From an uncultured Slackia sp. (GTDB lineage Bacteria > Actinomycetota > Coriobacteriia > Coriobacteriales > Eggerthellaceae), in NCBI GenBank assembly GCA_934646845.1, contig CAKUEV010000037.1:1-12230 (forward strand): a stretch of 12,230 nt of DNA. Direction: 5' to 3'. Every line of letters starts with the position of its first letter. Positions within the stretch are counted from its first letter, which is position 1. This document shows, in pieces, positions 1 through 5,835 of this stretch. The notes under the pieces were generated by a model that had not been told where the DNA came from, searched no databases, and saw nothing but the letters and a program-made list of their open reading frames with translations. Position numbers and translations under genes: made by a program.

Positions 1-49
1 CTGCCTCCGGAGCAGAAAGCCGTAGGTTCGAATCCTATCTGGGGCACCA
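1..49 (+). tRNA. tRNA-Arg(CCG), 3' part; 5' end lies outside the window
   Basis: The first 49 bases fold as the 3' two thirds of a tRNA. Bases 1-4 pair with 12-15 as the anticodon stem. The seven-base loop 5-11 (CTCCGGA) carries anticodon CCG after the conserved T33, so the tRNA reads CGG codons for arginine. A five-base variable loop (17-21) follows. The T arm is 22-38, with stem 22-26/34-38 and loop TTCGAAT. The 3' acceptor strand is 39-45, then discriminator A and an encoded CCA at 47-49. The D arm and 5' acceptor strand are cut off by the window edge. The anticodon arm matches the usual bacterial tRNA-Arg(CCG) pattern as I remember it. Confidence 0.93.
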
Positions 50-64
50 TTCCGATTTTCCTCG

Positions 65-92
65 AACCCGCTGGATGCGGGTTTTCTTTTTT
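65..92 (+). terminator. Intrinsic terminator of the tRNA-Arg gene
   Basis: A perfect 7-bp stem AACCCGC (65-71) / GCGGGTT (77-83) with a five-base loop runs into a T-rich tract (82-92, broken by one C). It sits 16 bases after the CCA end, so it should end the tRNA transcript. Confidence 0.85.
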
Positions 93-157
93 CGGCAAGA
101 AAGAGCAGTTGCCTCCCTCCTACCGCCGAACACGCCCACAACGTTGCCGCACACAAA

Positions 158-183
158 AAGTGAGCCCGCAAGCGGGCTCACTT
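158..183 (-). terminator. Strong intrinsic terminator of the leftward reductase operon
   Basis: An 11- to 12-bp GC-rich stem (158-169 with 172-183, tiny CAAG loop) is followed on the minus strand by TTTTT (complement of A155-A159). On the plus strand no T tract follows, so it works mainly leftward. It lies about 160 bases past the stop of the last gene of the minus-strand operon (343-1053) and is the natural end of that transcript. Confidence 0.85.
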
Positions 184-342
184 GGGAGGGGCATACATGC
201 CTTCTGTGTATTGCATTCACGCGAGCCATGTCTGGCCGACGCGAGCCACCGCTCCTGCGGCTTGGCCTTTTCGACGAATCTGCGGCGATTCTCACCGACA
301 AACGCTCTGGCCCACCGAAAGCGATAGCCTCAAGCAACAGGC
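184..342. other. Non-coding 3' spacer of the reductase operon
   Basis: I see no gene here. The stretch lies between the operon terminator and the stop codon of the membrane protein gene. It holds a 10-bp direct repeat ACGCGAGCCA (about 219 and 238) and a short palindrome GGCAT-AC-ATGCC near 188-199. Frames open through it on either strand have arginine- and cysteine-rich composition, no ribosome binding site and no recognisable domain. Confidence 0.5.
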
Positions 343-1053
343 CTATTTCGCGAAACGGCCTGCAGCGAGCAGCATAGCAATGTTCACAACCGCATCGGCA
401 GCGAACCACACGCCAAGCGCCGAGGTATCGATGCTTACGTGATTGAGCGTAGAGAACGTGCCCACCGTAAGCACCATGACCACCAAACCGCACACCGCGC
501 ACGCCACAAGCAGATTCACGCAAGCGCGCTTCGGGGTTTTCGCGCGACGCACGCATGCCACGGCAACCATGGACGCCGCGCCAAGCAGCGTTCCAAGGAA
601 TGCGGCGAATACGATTGCGGCAATCGCGAGCACGCCCGTGCCGGGAAGCTTCGAGCTCATCGAGCCAACCTGCACGGCCGACAGAATGCCACTTCCGACA
701 ATAACCAGGCATACGATCGCAACGAGCGCCGTGGCCCATCCCCACAAAAACGCGCTTGCCGCGCTGGCTTGGCCGCCCTCGCGACGAGCAATCGCCGCAT
801 ACAAAGCCACGCCCGCAACAGAAAGCGTGAGCGCAAGCGAGGCGGCGAACATAAACGCCACGAACGCCGAGCCGGTGAGAATGGAGCAAATCGTGTCAAG
901 AATGGCCACGTCGCTCGCCGAGATGTAGTCATAGGCAAGCGCGCCCGTGGCGTCCATAATGCCCAGGCCGATGCGCGCCACAACGGCCACGATAAGGGCC
1001 ATTCCGAACAAGGTCAAATACGGCCTGGCCATGGCCTTCATTTGGGTTTTCAT
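343..1053 (-). CDS. Six-helix integral membrane protein of unknown family, third gene of the reductase operon
   Basis: The protein has 236 residues. Six hydrophobic segments are visible at about 12-32, 57-85, 100-125, 139-165, 178-200 and 211-232, separated by short charged loops (for example RREGG near 90-94 and RRAKTPKR at 169-176). I do not recognise the family. There is only one histidine (H205), so a bis-His cytochrome b is unlikely, and I see no iron-sulfur cysteine pattern. The start at 1053 is chosen because GGGAGG lies six bases before it. Larger frames reading upstream overlap the reductase gene and have poor composition. The gene begins 11 bases after the stop of the FAD reductase, so the two are surely co-transcribed. 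The context suggests a membrane partner, perhaps a quinol-side electron donor, anchor or transporter for the exported flavoproteins; this is inference. Confidence 0.85.
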   Translation of the reverse strand: MKTQMKAMARPYLTLFGMALIVAVVARIGLGIMDATGALAYDYISASDVAILDTICSILTGSAFVAFMFAASLALTLSVAGVALYAAIARREGGQASAASAFLWGWATALVAIVCLVIVGSGILSAVQVGSMSSKLPGTGVLAIAAIVFAAFLGTLLGAASMVAVACVRRAKTPKRACVNLLVACAVCGLVVMVLTVGTFSTLNHVSIDTSALGVWFAADAVVNIAMLLAAGRFAK

Positions 1054-1064
1054 GTCAGGCCTCC

Positions 1065-2894
1065 CTAAAACTCGTTGTCGATGACCGACGTTCCGCACAA
1101 ATACCCGCCGCAGAACGCCAAGCCCACATCGCCCATGAGCGAGCCCAAAATAGGATCGCCGATATAGGAGTTCTCGCCGCATGCGCCGCCAGCCGTATGC
1201 CAGCCCGCGTACAGGCCGGGAATCACCAGGCCATCGGTGCCCACGACCTGCATTTGGTCGTTGATGAGCAGGCCCGCCTTGGTGCCGTACAGGTTTCCGC
1301 CGATGCGGCAACCATAGAACGGCGGCGTAGTAATGGCATGCAGCCACTCGGGCGGCATAGGATAAAGGAAGTCGTCCTCGCCCTTTTCGCAGCATTCATT
1401 CCACTTCGCAACGGCATCGGTGAGCACGCCTTTCGCGAAGCCCAAATCGGCTTCGAGCTCTTCGAGCGTATCGCGGCGCTTGAGCACGTCGGCATCGATG
1501 GCGTCCTGCACGCCGTGATGCCAATCGCGATAATGCTCGGGCACCTTGTCGATTTGCTCCAGATCGGGCGTGATGAGCTTGCGGCAGTGCTCCTGCGCGA
1601 AGCCCGCCAAGTGGTCTTCATAATTCGCGTCGAAAATGATGTAAGAGCGATGCCCAGGAGGGGTCATTTGGATGGTCGCCAAATCGCCCAACGCGTAAAT
1701 CGCATTCGCGCCGTCTTCACCCACGCGGCTGTCCATGTAGCGCAGGCGATTGCCCGCGCGGTCGATGGTGAGCCATGGCTGGCGCGAGAGCTGCGTCATG
1801 CCGTCATAGAGGAAGCGCGCCCACTGCCCGCCTTCGGCCTGCCAATCGACGCCGCCATCGAAGCTCGCGGAGCTGTTGAAGCCTGACACATCGGCGCCAA
1901 CGCCCAGGCCCATGCGGAAGCACTCGCCCGTTTCGCCGTCAACGAGATAGCTCGACGCGCAGCCCATGGCCGCCGTGGGAATGTAGCGATCGAGCAAGGC
2001 TTTGTTGTTGCAGAACCCACCCGCGGTAAGAATGACGCCCTTCGGCGCGTGGATATAAACCTCGTGTTGGAAATCTTGTTTGGCGACCAAGCCCACGATA
2101 CGGCCCGTTTCGTCTTGCACAAGCGCCTCGGCGGGGCAGCGGAAGATGAATTCAACGCCCTTGGATACGCCGTAATCGTACATGGCGTCGGTCGCGTCTT
2201 TCATTTTCAGCACGTGGTGGTCGAGCGTGGAATTCTTCGGCGCGACATACACCGGAACTTCGCCCAAACGCCACTTCACGCCGCAATCGGCCATCCAGTC
2301 GAGCGAATGGCCGCCTTCGCACGCGATTTTATAGATGAGCTTCGGATCGGCCGCGTAGTGGTATTCGTCCATCGCCCAGTCGGTGAGCGCTTTGGGGTCG
2401 AACGGGTAGCTTGGAAATGCGAAGCGCTTTTCTTCCTGCTTCGAATAGCCGCCCAGAATGCCGCACATGCCGGCCGATTGCGCATTGCCGCCCCATGACG
2501 CCATGCTTTCTACGCAGATGACCGAAGCGCCCAGTTCGGCCGCACGCGCCGCAGCGTTCAAACCGCCGCCGCCCGCGCCCACGACCACGACGTCGCATTC
2601 GTAATCCCACGCATCGGGAACTTTGCGGGGCTCGATAGCCGCTGCATCGTTCGCGGGAAATGCCGCTGCATCGTGCTCGCGATATGTGCCATCGGACGCG
2701 CTCGCGTTCGTGTCTTTCGAGGGGGCTACGGCAACGGCCTTGCTGCCGTCGGCCGCCCAGTCGCCGATAACGCCCGCTTCTTCGGCATGCGCCGCTGCCG
2801 GCATTGCGCTCGCCGCAGCCAAGCCGCCGGCCAAAGCCGCCGCTCCGGTCAAGAAATCGCGGCGGGAAACGCCTTTGTTCTCAAGAGTTGCCAT
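1065..2894 (-). CDS. Tat-exported FAD-dependent reductase of the fumarate reductase flavoprotein family
   Basis: The protein has 609 residues. It opens with a twin-arginine signal (SRRDFL, residues 10-15), a hydrophobic Ala/Leu/Gly core and a likely cleavage after AHA (37). An Ala/Asp-rich linker follows to about 95. The FAD-binding Rossmann motif is GAGGGG (106-111), with the ribose-binding acidic residue E129 at the next strand end, then SWGGNAQ (133-139). The late FAD/substrate region includes GGNLYGTKAGLLIND (532-546) and IPGLYAGWHTAGGACGEN (558-575). These mark the FAD_binding_2 family (fumarate, urocanate and ketosteroid-type enzymes). By eye, the substrate-binding Arg and His of true fumarate reductases are absent (NSYIGD at 575-580, GCRIGG at 528-533), so the acceptor is probably not fumarate. 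No heme motif and no covalent-FMN motif is present; the FMN lipoprotein encoded two bases upstream probably supplies electrons. The start is fixed by AAGGGGG before the ATG and by the Tat signal. Confidence 0.93.
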   Translation of the reverse strand: MATLENKGVSRRDFLTGAAALAGGLAAASAMPAAAHAEEAGVIGDWAADGSKAVAVAPSKDTNASASDGTYREHDAAAFPANDAAAIEPRKVPDAWDYECDVVVVGAGGGGLNAAARAAELGASVICVESMASWGGNAQSAGMCGILGGYSKQEEKRFAFPSYPFDPKALTDWAMDEYHYAADPKLIYKIACEGGHSLDWMADCGVKWRLGEVPVYVAPKNSTLDHHVLKMKDATDAMYDYGVSKGVEFIFRCPAEALVQDETGRIVGLVAKQDFQHEVYIHAPKGVILTAGGFCNNKALLDRYIPTAAMGCASSYLVDGETGECFRMGLGVGADVSGFNSSASFDGGVDWQAEGGQWARFLYDGMTQLSRQPWLTIDRAGNRLRYMDSRVGEDGANAIYALGDLATIQMTPPGHRSYIIFDANYEDHLAGFAQEHCRKLITPDLEQIDKVPEHYRDWHHGVQDAIDADVLKRRDTLEELEADLGFAKGVLTDAVAKWNECCEKGEDDFLYPMPPEWLHAITTPPFYGCRIGGNLYGTKAGLLINDQMQVVGTDGLVIPGLYAGWHTAGGACGENSYIGDPILGSLMGDVGLAFCGGYLCGTSVIDNEF

Positions 2895-2896
2895 GG

Positions 2897-3436
2897 CTAT
2901 TCCCCCTTCTGCACTTTGTCGATGGTGGTGCCGCTGCCCACTTCCACGGGCTGCAAATCGGCGCCCGCCTGAATAAGGGCGTCGGTCGTAGCTTGGCGCA
3001 CGCCAGCGGTGGTGATGGTCGCGCCTGAAATGCAATCGATATCGGGGCCTTGTTCAGCATCGATCATCGCGGCGTACTTGCCATCGCGAATCGCTTCGAA
3101 ACCGCCCACGCTTTGCGTTTCGCCTTCCTGAGTCACCTCGACGCAGCTAATATGGTTGCCCTGAACCACAAGCGTCACCGCGATAAGGCCGTCCATGCCC
3201 AAACCCGTGCCGGTGTACACGCCATCGGCCAGCGCGAAATCGCTTTGGGCCTTCGCGTTCGCGCCCACCTCAACGGCCCACGGATCGTCAGCATGCATGG
3301 CGAGCTGCTCGGCGCTTGCCGCATCTTTGCTGCCAGACCCTTCGAACGATGCACCGCAGCCCGTCATGGCAACGGCAAGCGCGCATGCGCCGCATGCAGC
3401 AAACGCGCGGGTTCCTTTTGCAGTATTCATTCGCAT
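2897..3436 (-). CDS. FMN-binding domain lipoprotein, electron carrier for the FAD reductase
   Basis: The protein has 179 residues. Its N-terminal hydrophobic segment ends in a lipobox (AMTGC, with C27 as the lipidated cysteine), so it should be exported and anchored outside the membrane. The body is a single FMN-binding domain (about 70-160), beginning at DGVYTGTG and ending in the covalent flavin site DIDCISGAT (132-140). In this family ApbE attaches FMN to the Thr of the SGAT motif, here Thr140. I chose the start at 3436 because GGGAAGGGG lies just upstream. An in-frame ATG at 3502 would add 22 residues, but it has no ribosome binding site and would spoil the signal peptide. The stop is two bases from the reductase start, with the reductase ribosome binding site inside the last codons, so translation is coupled. 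It is the first gene of the operon and probably shuttles electrons from the membrane to the FAD enzyme. Confidence 0.92.
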   Translation of the reverse strand: MRMNTAKGTRAFAACGACALAVAMTGCGASFEGSGSKDAASAEQLAMHADDPWAVEVGANAKAQSDFALADGVYTGTGLGMDGLIAVTLVVQGNHISCVEVTQEGETQSVGGFEAIRDGKYAAMIDAEQGPDIDCISGATITTAGVRQATTDALIQAGADLQPVEVGSGTTIDKVQKGE

Positions 3437-3475
3437 CGGTACCCCTTCCCTCGTGCCTGAATCCCCATTCATTAC

Positions 3476-3509
3476 TTCATCGAATTTCTTTTTTTGTTGC
3501 ATCGATGAA
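3476..3509 (-). promoter_or_regulatory. A-rich-loop hairpin in the 5' leader of the reductase operon
   Basis: TTCATCG (3476-3482) and CGATGAA (3503-3509) form a 7-bp inverted repeat around a 20-base loop that is almost all A on the transcribed strand. It sits near the predicted 5' end of the leftward mRNA. It could be a 5' stabilising hairpin or a minor protein site; the sequence does not decide. Confidence 0.35.
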
Positions 3510-3512
3510 CTT

Positions 3513-3528
3513 TTAACGCACTATAGCA
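3513..3528 (-). promoter_or_regulatory. Extended -10 promoter for the leftward reductase operon
   Basis: On the minus strand TG-C-TATAGT gives an extended -10 element (TATAGT is the complement of 3520-3525, five of six consensus bases). The start would be an A near 3513-3514, leaving a leader of about 77 bases before the lipoprotein ATG. The -35 hexamer at 3543-3548 (TATCGA on the minus strand) is poor, which is common when an extended -10 is present. The first operator lies about 60-78 bases upstream of this start. Confidence 0.5.
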
Positions 3529-3572
3529 CATTTCATAAAGTCTCGATAGCCCCAGCTTAAGAGCGATTTCAA

Positions 3573-3591
3573 AATTGACGCTTTGTCAATT
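3573..3591. promoter_or_regulatory. TetR-type operator 1, perfect dyad
   Basis: AATTGAC (3573-3579) and GTCAATT (3585-3591) form a perfect 7-bp inverted repeat around the spacer GCTTT, 19 bp in all. The size and arm spacing fit a TetR-family dimer site. It lies between the leftward reductase promoter and the tetR promoter. Confidence 0.65.
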
Positions 3592-3597
3592 CTGTAC

Positions 3598-3614
3598 ATT
3601 GACACCCTGTTAAG
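3598..3614. promoter_or_regulatory. TetR-type operator 2, imperfect copy
   Basis: ATTGAC (3598-3603), a five-base spacer (ACCCT) and GTTAAG (3609-3614) repeat the layout of operator 1 with two changed bases in the right arm. The copies are exactly 24 bp apart. This copy overlaps the -35 hexamer of the tetR promoter, so binding here should give autorepression. Confidence 0.5.
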
Positions 3615-3628
3615 TTCCGTCGTATTGT
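3599..3628 (+). promoter_or_regulatory. Promoter of the tetR gene
   Basis: A consensus -35 TTGACA (3599-3604) is followed after 18 bases by TATTGT (3623-3628, four of six consensus bases). Transcription would start near 3635, giving a leader of about 50 bases before the tetR ATG. The -35 lies inside operator 2. Confidence 0.55.
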
Positions 3629-3685
3629 GTGCACATCGTGAAGCGGAGATTCCAAAAGCCTCATCTTTAGGGGAAGGAGAAAGGC

Positions 3686-4276
3686 ATGGATCGCAAGCTT
3701 GAAATTATCCAGTGCGCACGCGAGCTCATCGAAGAGCGCGGCCTCGCGAAAACGTCGGTCGCCGCAATCACCGAGCGCATGAACGTGGCGCGCACGTTGT
3801 TCTATCACTACTTCCCCAGCAAGGAAGATTTGGTCGCCGCCGTGCTCGACACCTACGTTGACGAGTTCATCGCAAGCCTGAAGGAATGGAACGCGCAACG
3901 CGTTGAGGGCGATATCGAGGGCGCGCTCGACACGATTGTGGCGCTCATTCGCGACCAGCTCTTCGATAACGACAACGCGCATAAACCGTTTCGCCGGGCG
4001 CTCGCCACGCACGAAAACGCCTCGCTCTATTTGCAATTCATCAACCGCGTCGCCGATGCGTCGGCGACCTACATCGTCGAAACCACCGTGGCCGATTTCG
4101 GGCGCTTGCATGAAGTGCGCATCGACCATGTATACGAAACGTTCTACATGCTCATATTGGGCATCGTCGGCTACATGCGACAGCATCCCGAAGCAAGCGA
4201 CGACGTGCTGAAAGACATCATTGCGCAAACGCTTCACTTCGAACGAGAGCGCGAGCAAAGCCACCATACGGCGTAG
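3686..4276 (+). CDS. TetR/AcrR family transcriptional regulator
   Basis: The protein has 196 residues, a usual size for the family. The N-terminal DNA-binding domain covers about 4-50: helix 1 (KLEIIQCARELIEERG), then the helix-turn-helix TSVAAITERMNVARTLFYHYF (23-43) and the family end motif PSKEDLV. The remaining 140 residues are the ligand-binding and dimer region, which is not informative by sequence. The start follows GGGGAAGGAG with good spacing. The gene is divergent from the flavin reductase operon and shares a control region with two inverted repeats, so it probably represses that operon and itself until the substrate or a related molecule binds. It may also affect the membrane protein gene that follows in the same direction. 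The inducer cannot be read from the sequence. Confidence 0.93.
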   Translation: MDRKLEIIQCARELIEERGLAKTSVAAITERMNVARTLFYHYFPSKEDLVAAVLDTYVDEFIASLKEWNAQRVEGDIEGALDTIVALIRDQLFDNDNAHKPFRRALATHENASLYLQFINRVADASATYIVETTVADFGRLHEVRIDHVYETFYMLILGIVGYMRQHPEASDDVLKDIIAQTLHFEREREQSHHTA

Positions 4277-4293
4277 AGCCGAGGGGATAAAGG

Positions 4294-4490
4294 GAATCTG
4301 CGGGCTTCAAGAATGGTAAGCGACTTCGGCCAGCAGATTCAAAGGGTGCCAGCGAGGACAATTCTGGCGAGCAGCTCAAGGCCGCCACGCGAATTCGCGC
4401 GCTTCGACGCGCTCAATTCGTACGCGCGAACCGAGATCCGACAGAATTGTCCGCAGCGGCACAGGGGTGCGCGGGTCGCAAACCCGCGCA
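4294..4490 (+). promoter_or_regulatory. Candidate structured leader RNA before the 4512-5495 membrane protein gene
   Basis: Three hairpins follow one another and end at the ribosome binding site. Hairpin 1: GAATCTGC (4294-4301) with GCAGATTC (4333-4340), a G-A mismatch, then GGC (4303-4305) with GCC (4329-4331). Hairpin 2: GTGCC (4346-4350) with GGCAC (4458-4462), a symmetric 5x5 internal loop, then 11 bp (4356-4366 with 4442-4452), a G-A mismatch and two more pairs, all in one register. A nested stem TTCGCGCG (4394-4401) / CGCGCGAA (4423-4430) lies inside. Hairpin 3: TGCGCGGGT (4468-4476) with ACCCGCGCA (4482-4490). Linkers are short and purine-rich. No T tract follows, so this is not a plain terminator; control of translation or stability is more likely. 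I matched it to no known riboswitch or RNA class. The promoter was not found. Confidence 0.5.
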
Positions 4491-4511
4491 ACAAAAGAAA
4501 GGAGGCATCCA

Positions 4512-5495
4512 ATGCTGTTCGACGTTTATGGCGACACCGCTGTATACCAATGGATTGGATGGATCATCGTATTCCTCGCCCTTATCGGGTTCAACGAAAT
4601 CGCGCGACGCACGAAAATCGGCGGTATCACGTGCTTCCTGGTGATTCCAGGAATTCTTACCGCATACTTCATCGCGATTTACGCGGGAGCTGCCGCGGGC
4701 GCCGAGTGGGCGCTCAACAACCCCACGTATCTCTACATGAACAGCTGGTTCCACTATGCCAAGCTTTACGCCGCAACCGCGGGCTGCATCGGCTTCCTTA
4801 TTCTGAAGTATCACTGGGGGTCGCTCGGCAAGGCCGAATGGTTCAAGTGCTTCCCGTTCGTCATCGTGGCTATTAACATCCTGATCGCCGTAGTGAGCGA
4901 CTTCGAAAGCGCCGTGCGCGCCTTCGGCACTACGTGGGTTTCCAGCGAAGGCGTCACGCTGTACGGCGGCTGGCACAACGTCTTCAACGGCGTTGCTGGC
5001 ATTCTGAACATCTTCGTCATGACCGGCTGGTGGGGCATCTACGTGTCCAAGAAGAAGCAGGACATGCTCTGGCCCGACATGACGTGGGTTTTCATTCTGA
5101 GCTATGACATTTGGAACTTCTGCTACACCTACAACTGCCTGCCCACCCATTCTTGGTACTGCGGCCTGGCGCTGCTGCTCGCCCCCACGGTTGCCAACTT
5201 CTTCTGGAACAAGGGCGGTTGGATTCAGAACCGCGCCTACACCCTGAGCCTGTGGTGCATGTTCTGCCAGGTAGTTCCCATGTTCGCGAATGACTCCATC
5301 TTCGCGGTGCAGTCGGTGAACAACCCCGACGTGAACCTGGTCGTTTCGATTCTCGCCCTTGTCGCCAACGTCGCCGCCGTAGGCTATGTGATTTACCGCG
5401 CCAAGAAGCTCGGCGTGAACCCCTACACCCACGAAGTATTCAAGGGCACGCGCGACTACGAGCAGGCCATGCTGCGCGAGGAGAACGCCGCGTAA
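4512..5495 (+). CDS. Nine-helix, aromatic-rich integral membrane protein of unknown function (possibly DUF5692 family)
   Basis: The protein has 327 residues and about nine hydrophobic segments (roughly 11-27, 38-60, 84-100, 113-130, 155-176, 191-208, 216-232, 243-258, 275-296). It is unusually rich in Trp, Tyr and Phe within and beside the helices (for example TGWWGIYV 171-178, SYDIWNFCYTYNC 197-209, WHNVFNG 154-160) and has several Cys (C204, C209, C217, C249, C252). The C-terminal tail from about 297 is charged and cytoplasmic. From memory it resembles the uncharacterised DUF5692 group; I could not verify that. The start at 4512 follows AAAGGAGG at ideal spacing; an ATG at 4467 would place its start across hairpin 3. 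Codon choice is very uniform (AAC, TTC, CTG), which suggests strong expression. It follows tetR by 235 bases that form the structured leader, and ends before a bidirectional terminator. Confidence 0.88.
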   Translation: MLFDVYGDTAVYQWIGWIIVFLALIGFNEIARRTKIGGITCFLVIPGILTAYFIAIYAGAAAGAEWALNNPTYLYMNSWFHYAKLYAATAGCIGFLILKYHWGSLGKAEWFKCFPFVIVAINILIAVVSDFESAVRAFGTTWVSSEGVTLYGGWHNVFNGVAGILNIFVMTGWWGIYVSKKKQDMLWPDMTWVFILSYDIWNFCYTYNCLPTHSWYCGLALLLAPTVANFFWNKGGWIQNRAYTLSLWCMFCQVVPMFANDSIFAVQSVNNPDVNLVVSILALVANVAAVGYVIYRAKKLGVNPYTHEVFKGTRDYEQAMLREENAA

Positions 5496-5606
5496 TGAAC
5501 GAAGCAAGCGCCGCGTAGCGCGAGGCAGGCCTGCGTAGCGCGAGAGACGGGCTTCATGTAACGCGCGAGGCGCATCTTGAAATGCGTAAGAGTTTCGAGA
5601 TGCGTA
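5490..5606 (+). repeat. Irregular tandem repeat carrying stop-like GCGTA(G/A) units after the membrane protein gene
   Basis: The end of the gene, GCCGCGTAA, recurs as GCCGCGTAG (5511-5518). GCGTAGCGCGAG then occurs exactly at 5513-5524 and 5533-5544, a weaker copy lies near 5556-5570 (ATGTAACGCGCGAGG), and ATGCGTA occurs at 5582-5588 and 5600-5606. The spacing is 18 to 28 bases. It looks like a degraded series of short duplications that began at the stop codon. Confidence 0.5.
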
Positions 5607-5683
5607 GAGACTCCACGATGCGCCAAACCCGAAAATGCGCAAAACGCACCTCGAATGTGGTTTCCTGCCACGGTGAAAGTCGA

Positions 5684-5719
5684 AAACCCCTGGTTGCACC
5701 ACGCAGCGACCAGGGGTTT
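5684..5719 (+). terminator. Intrinsic terminator of the membrane protein gene, probably bidirectional
   Basis: AAACCCCTGGT (5684-5694) pairs perfectly with ACCAGGGGTTT (5709-5719) around a 14-base loop. On the plus strand TTTCTTGCTT follows. On the minus strand TTTTC follows, so it may also stop readthrough from the ABC exporter operon. Confidence 0.8.
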
Positions 5720-5744
5720 CTTGCTTATGCCTGCATCGTGAGAA

Positions 5745-5770
5745 GAAGACCCGCAAAAGCGTGGGGCTTC
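5745..5770 (-). terminator. Probable terminator of the leftward ABC exporter operon
   Basis: GAAG (5745-5748) with CTTC (5767-5770), one A-G mismatch, then 5750-5754 with 5761-5765 (one G-T pair) make a stem with a six-base loop. On the minus strand it is followed by TTCTC, a modest T tract. It lies about 135 bases past the last permease stop. Confidence 0.45.
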
Positions 5771-5835
5771 CATGCCACATTCGAAGGTCTTTTTGAGCAA
5801 AATGCGCAACGCGCCATTCGGTCGCTGCACATGTG

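Larger units (their letters stand above)
5640..5800. repeat. Diverged facing pair of the TCGAATGTGG repeat (second locus)
   Basis: The left arm contains CCTCGAATGTGG (5649-5660) preceded by an A-rich stretch. The right arm is CCACATTCGA (5775-5784), then AGGTCTTTTTGAG (5785-5797). Ten bases pair exactly (5651-5660 with 5775-5784) around a 114-bp interior, and similarity continues outward with small insertions. The arms match the exact repeat at 10392-10554 in sequence, orientation and spacing. The interior here is unrelated and includes the 5684-5719 terminator. Confidence 0.6.

Noticed and set aside
1..49. tRNA-Arg 3' end as an integration (att) site for a mobile element
   Set aside because: I found no second copy of the tRNA 3' sequence in the window, and no integrase or phage gene is present.
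35..889. Long minus-strand frame (284 codons) over the tRNA and the membrane protein gene
   Set aside because: It runs through the tRNA terminator and the operon terminator, is Arg/Cys/Gly-rich, has no ribosome binding site, and overlaps the better supported membrane protein gene in another frame.
439..1068. Plus-strand frame (209 codons) opposite the membrane protein gene
   Set aside because: Arg/His/Asn-rich composition typical of the antisense of a hydrophobic GC-rich gene; no ribosome binding site.
3569..4267. Minus-strand frame (232 codons) opposite tetR
   Set aside because: The tetR frame has a clear helix-turn-helix and ribosome binding site; the opposite frame crosses the operators and has no domain.
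4468..4490. Hairpin 3 of the leader as an intrinsic terminator of tetR
   Set aside because: No T tract follows on either strand; ACAAAAGAAAGGAGG comes next on the plus strand.
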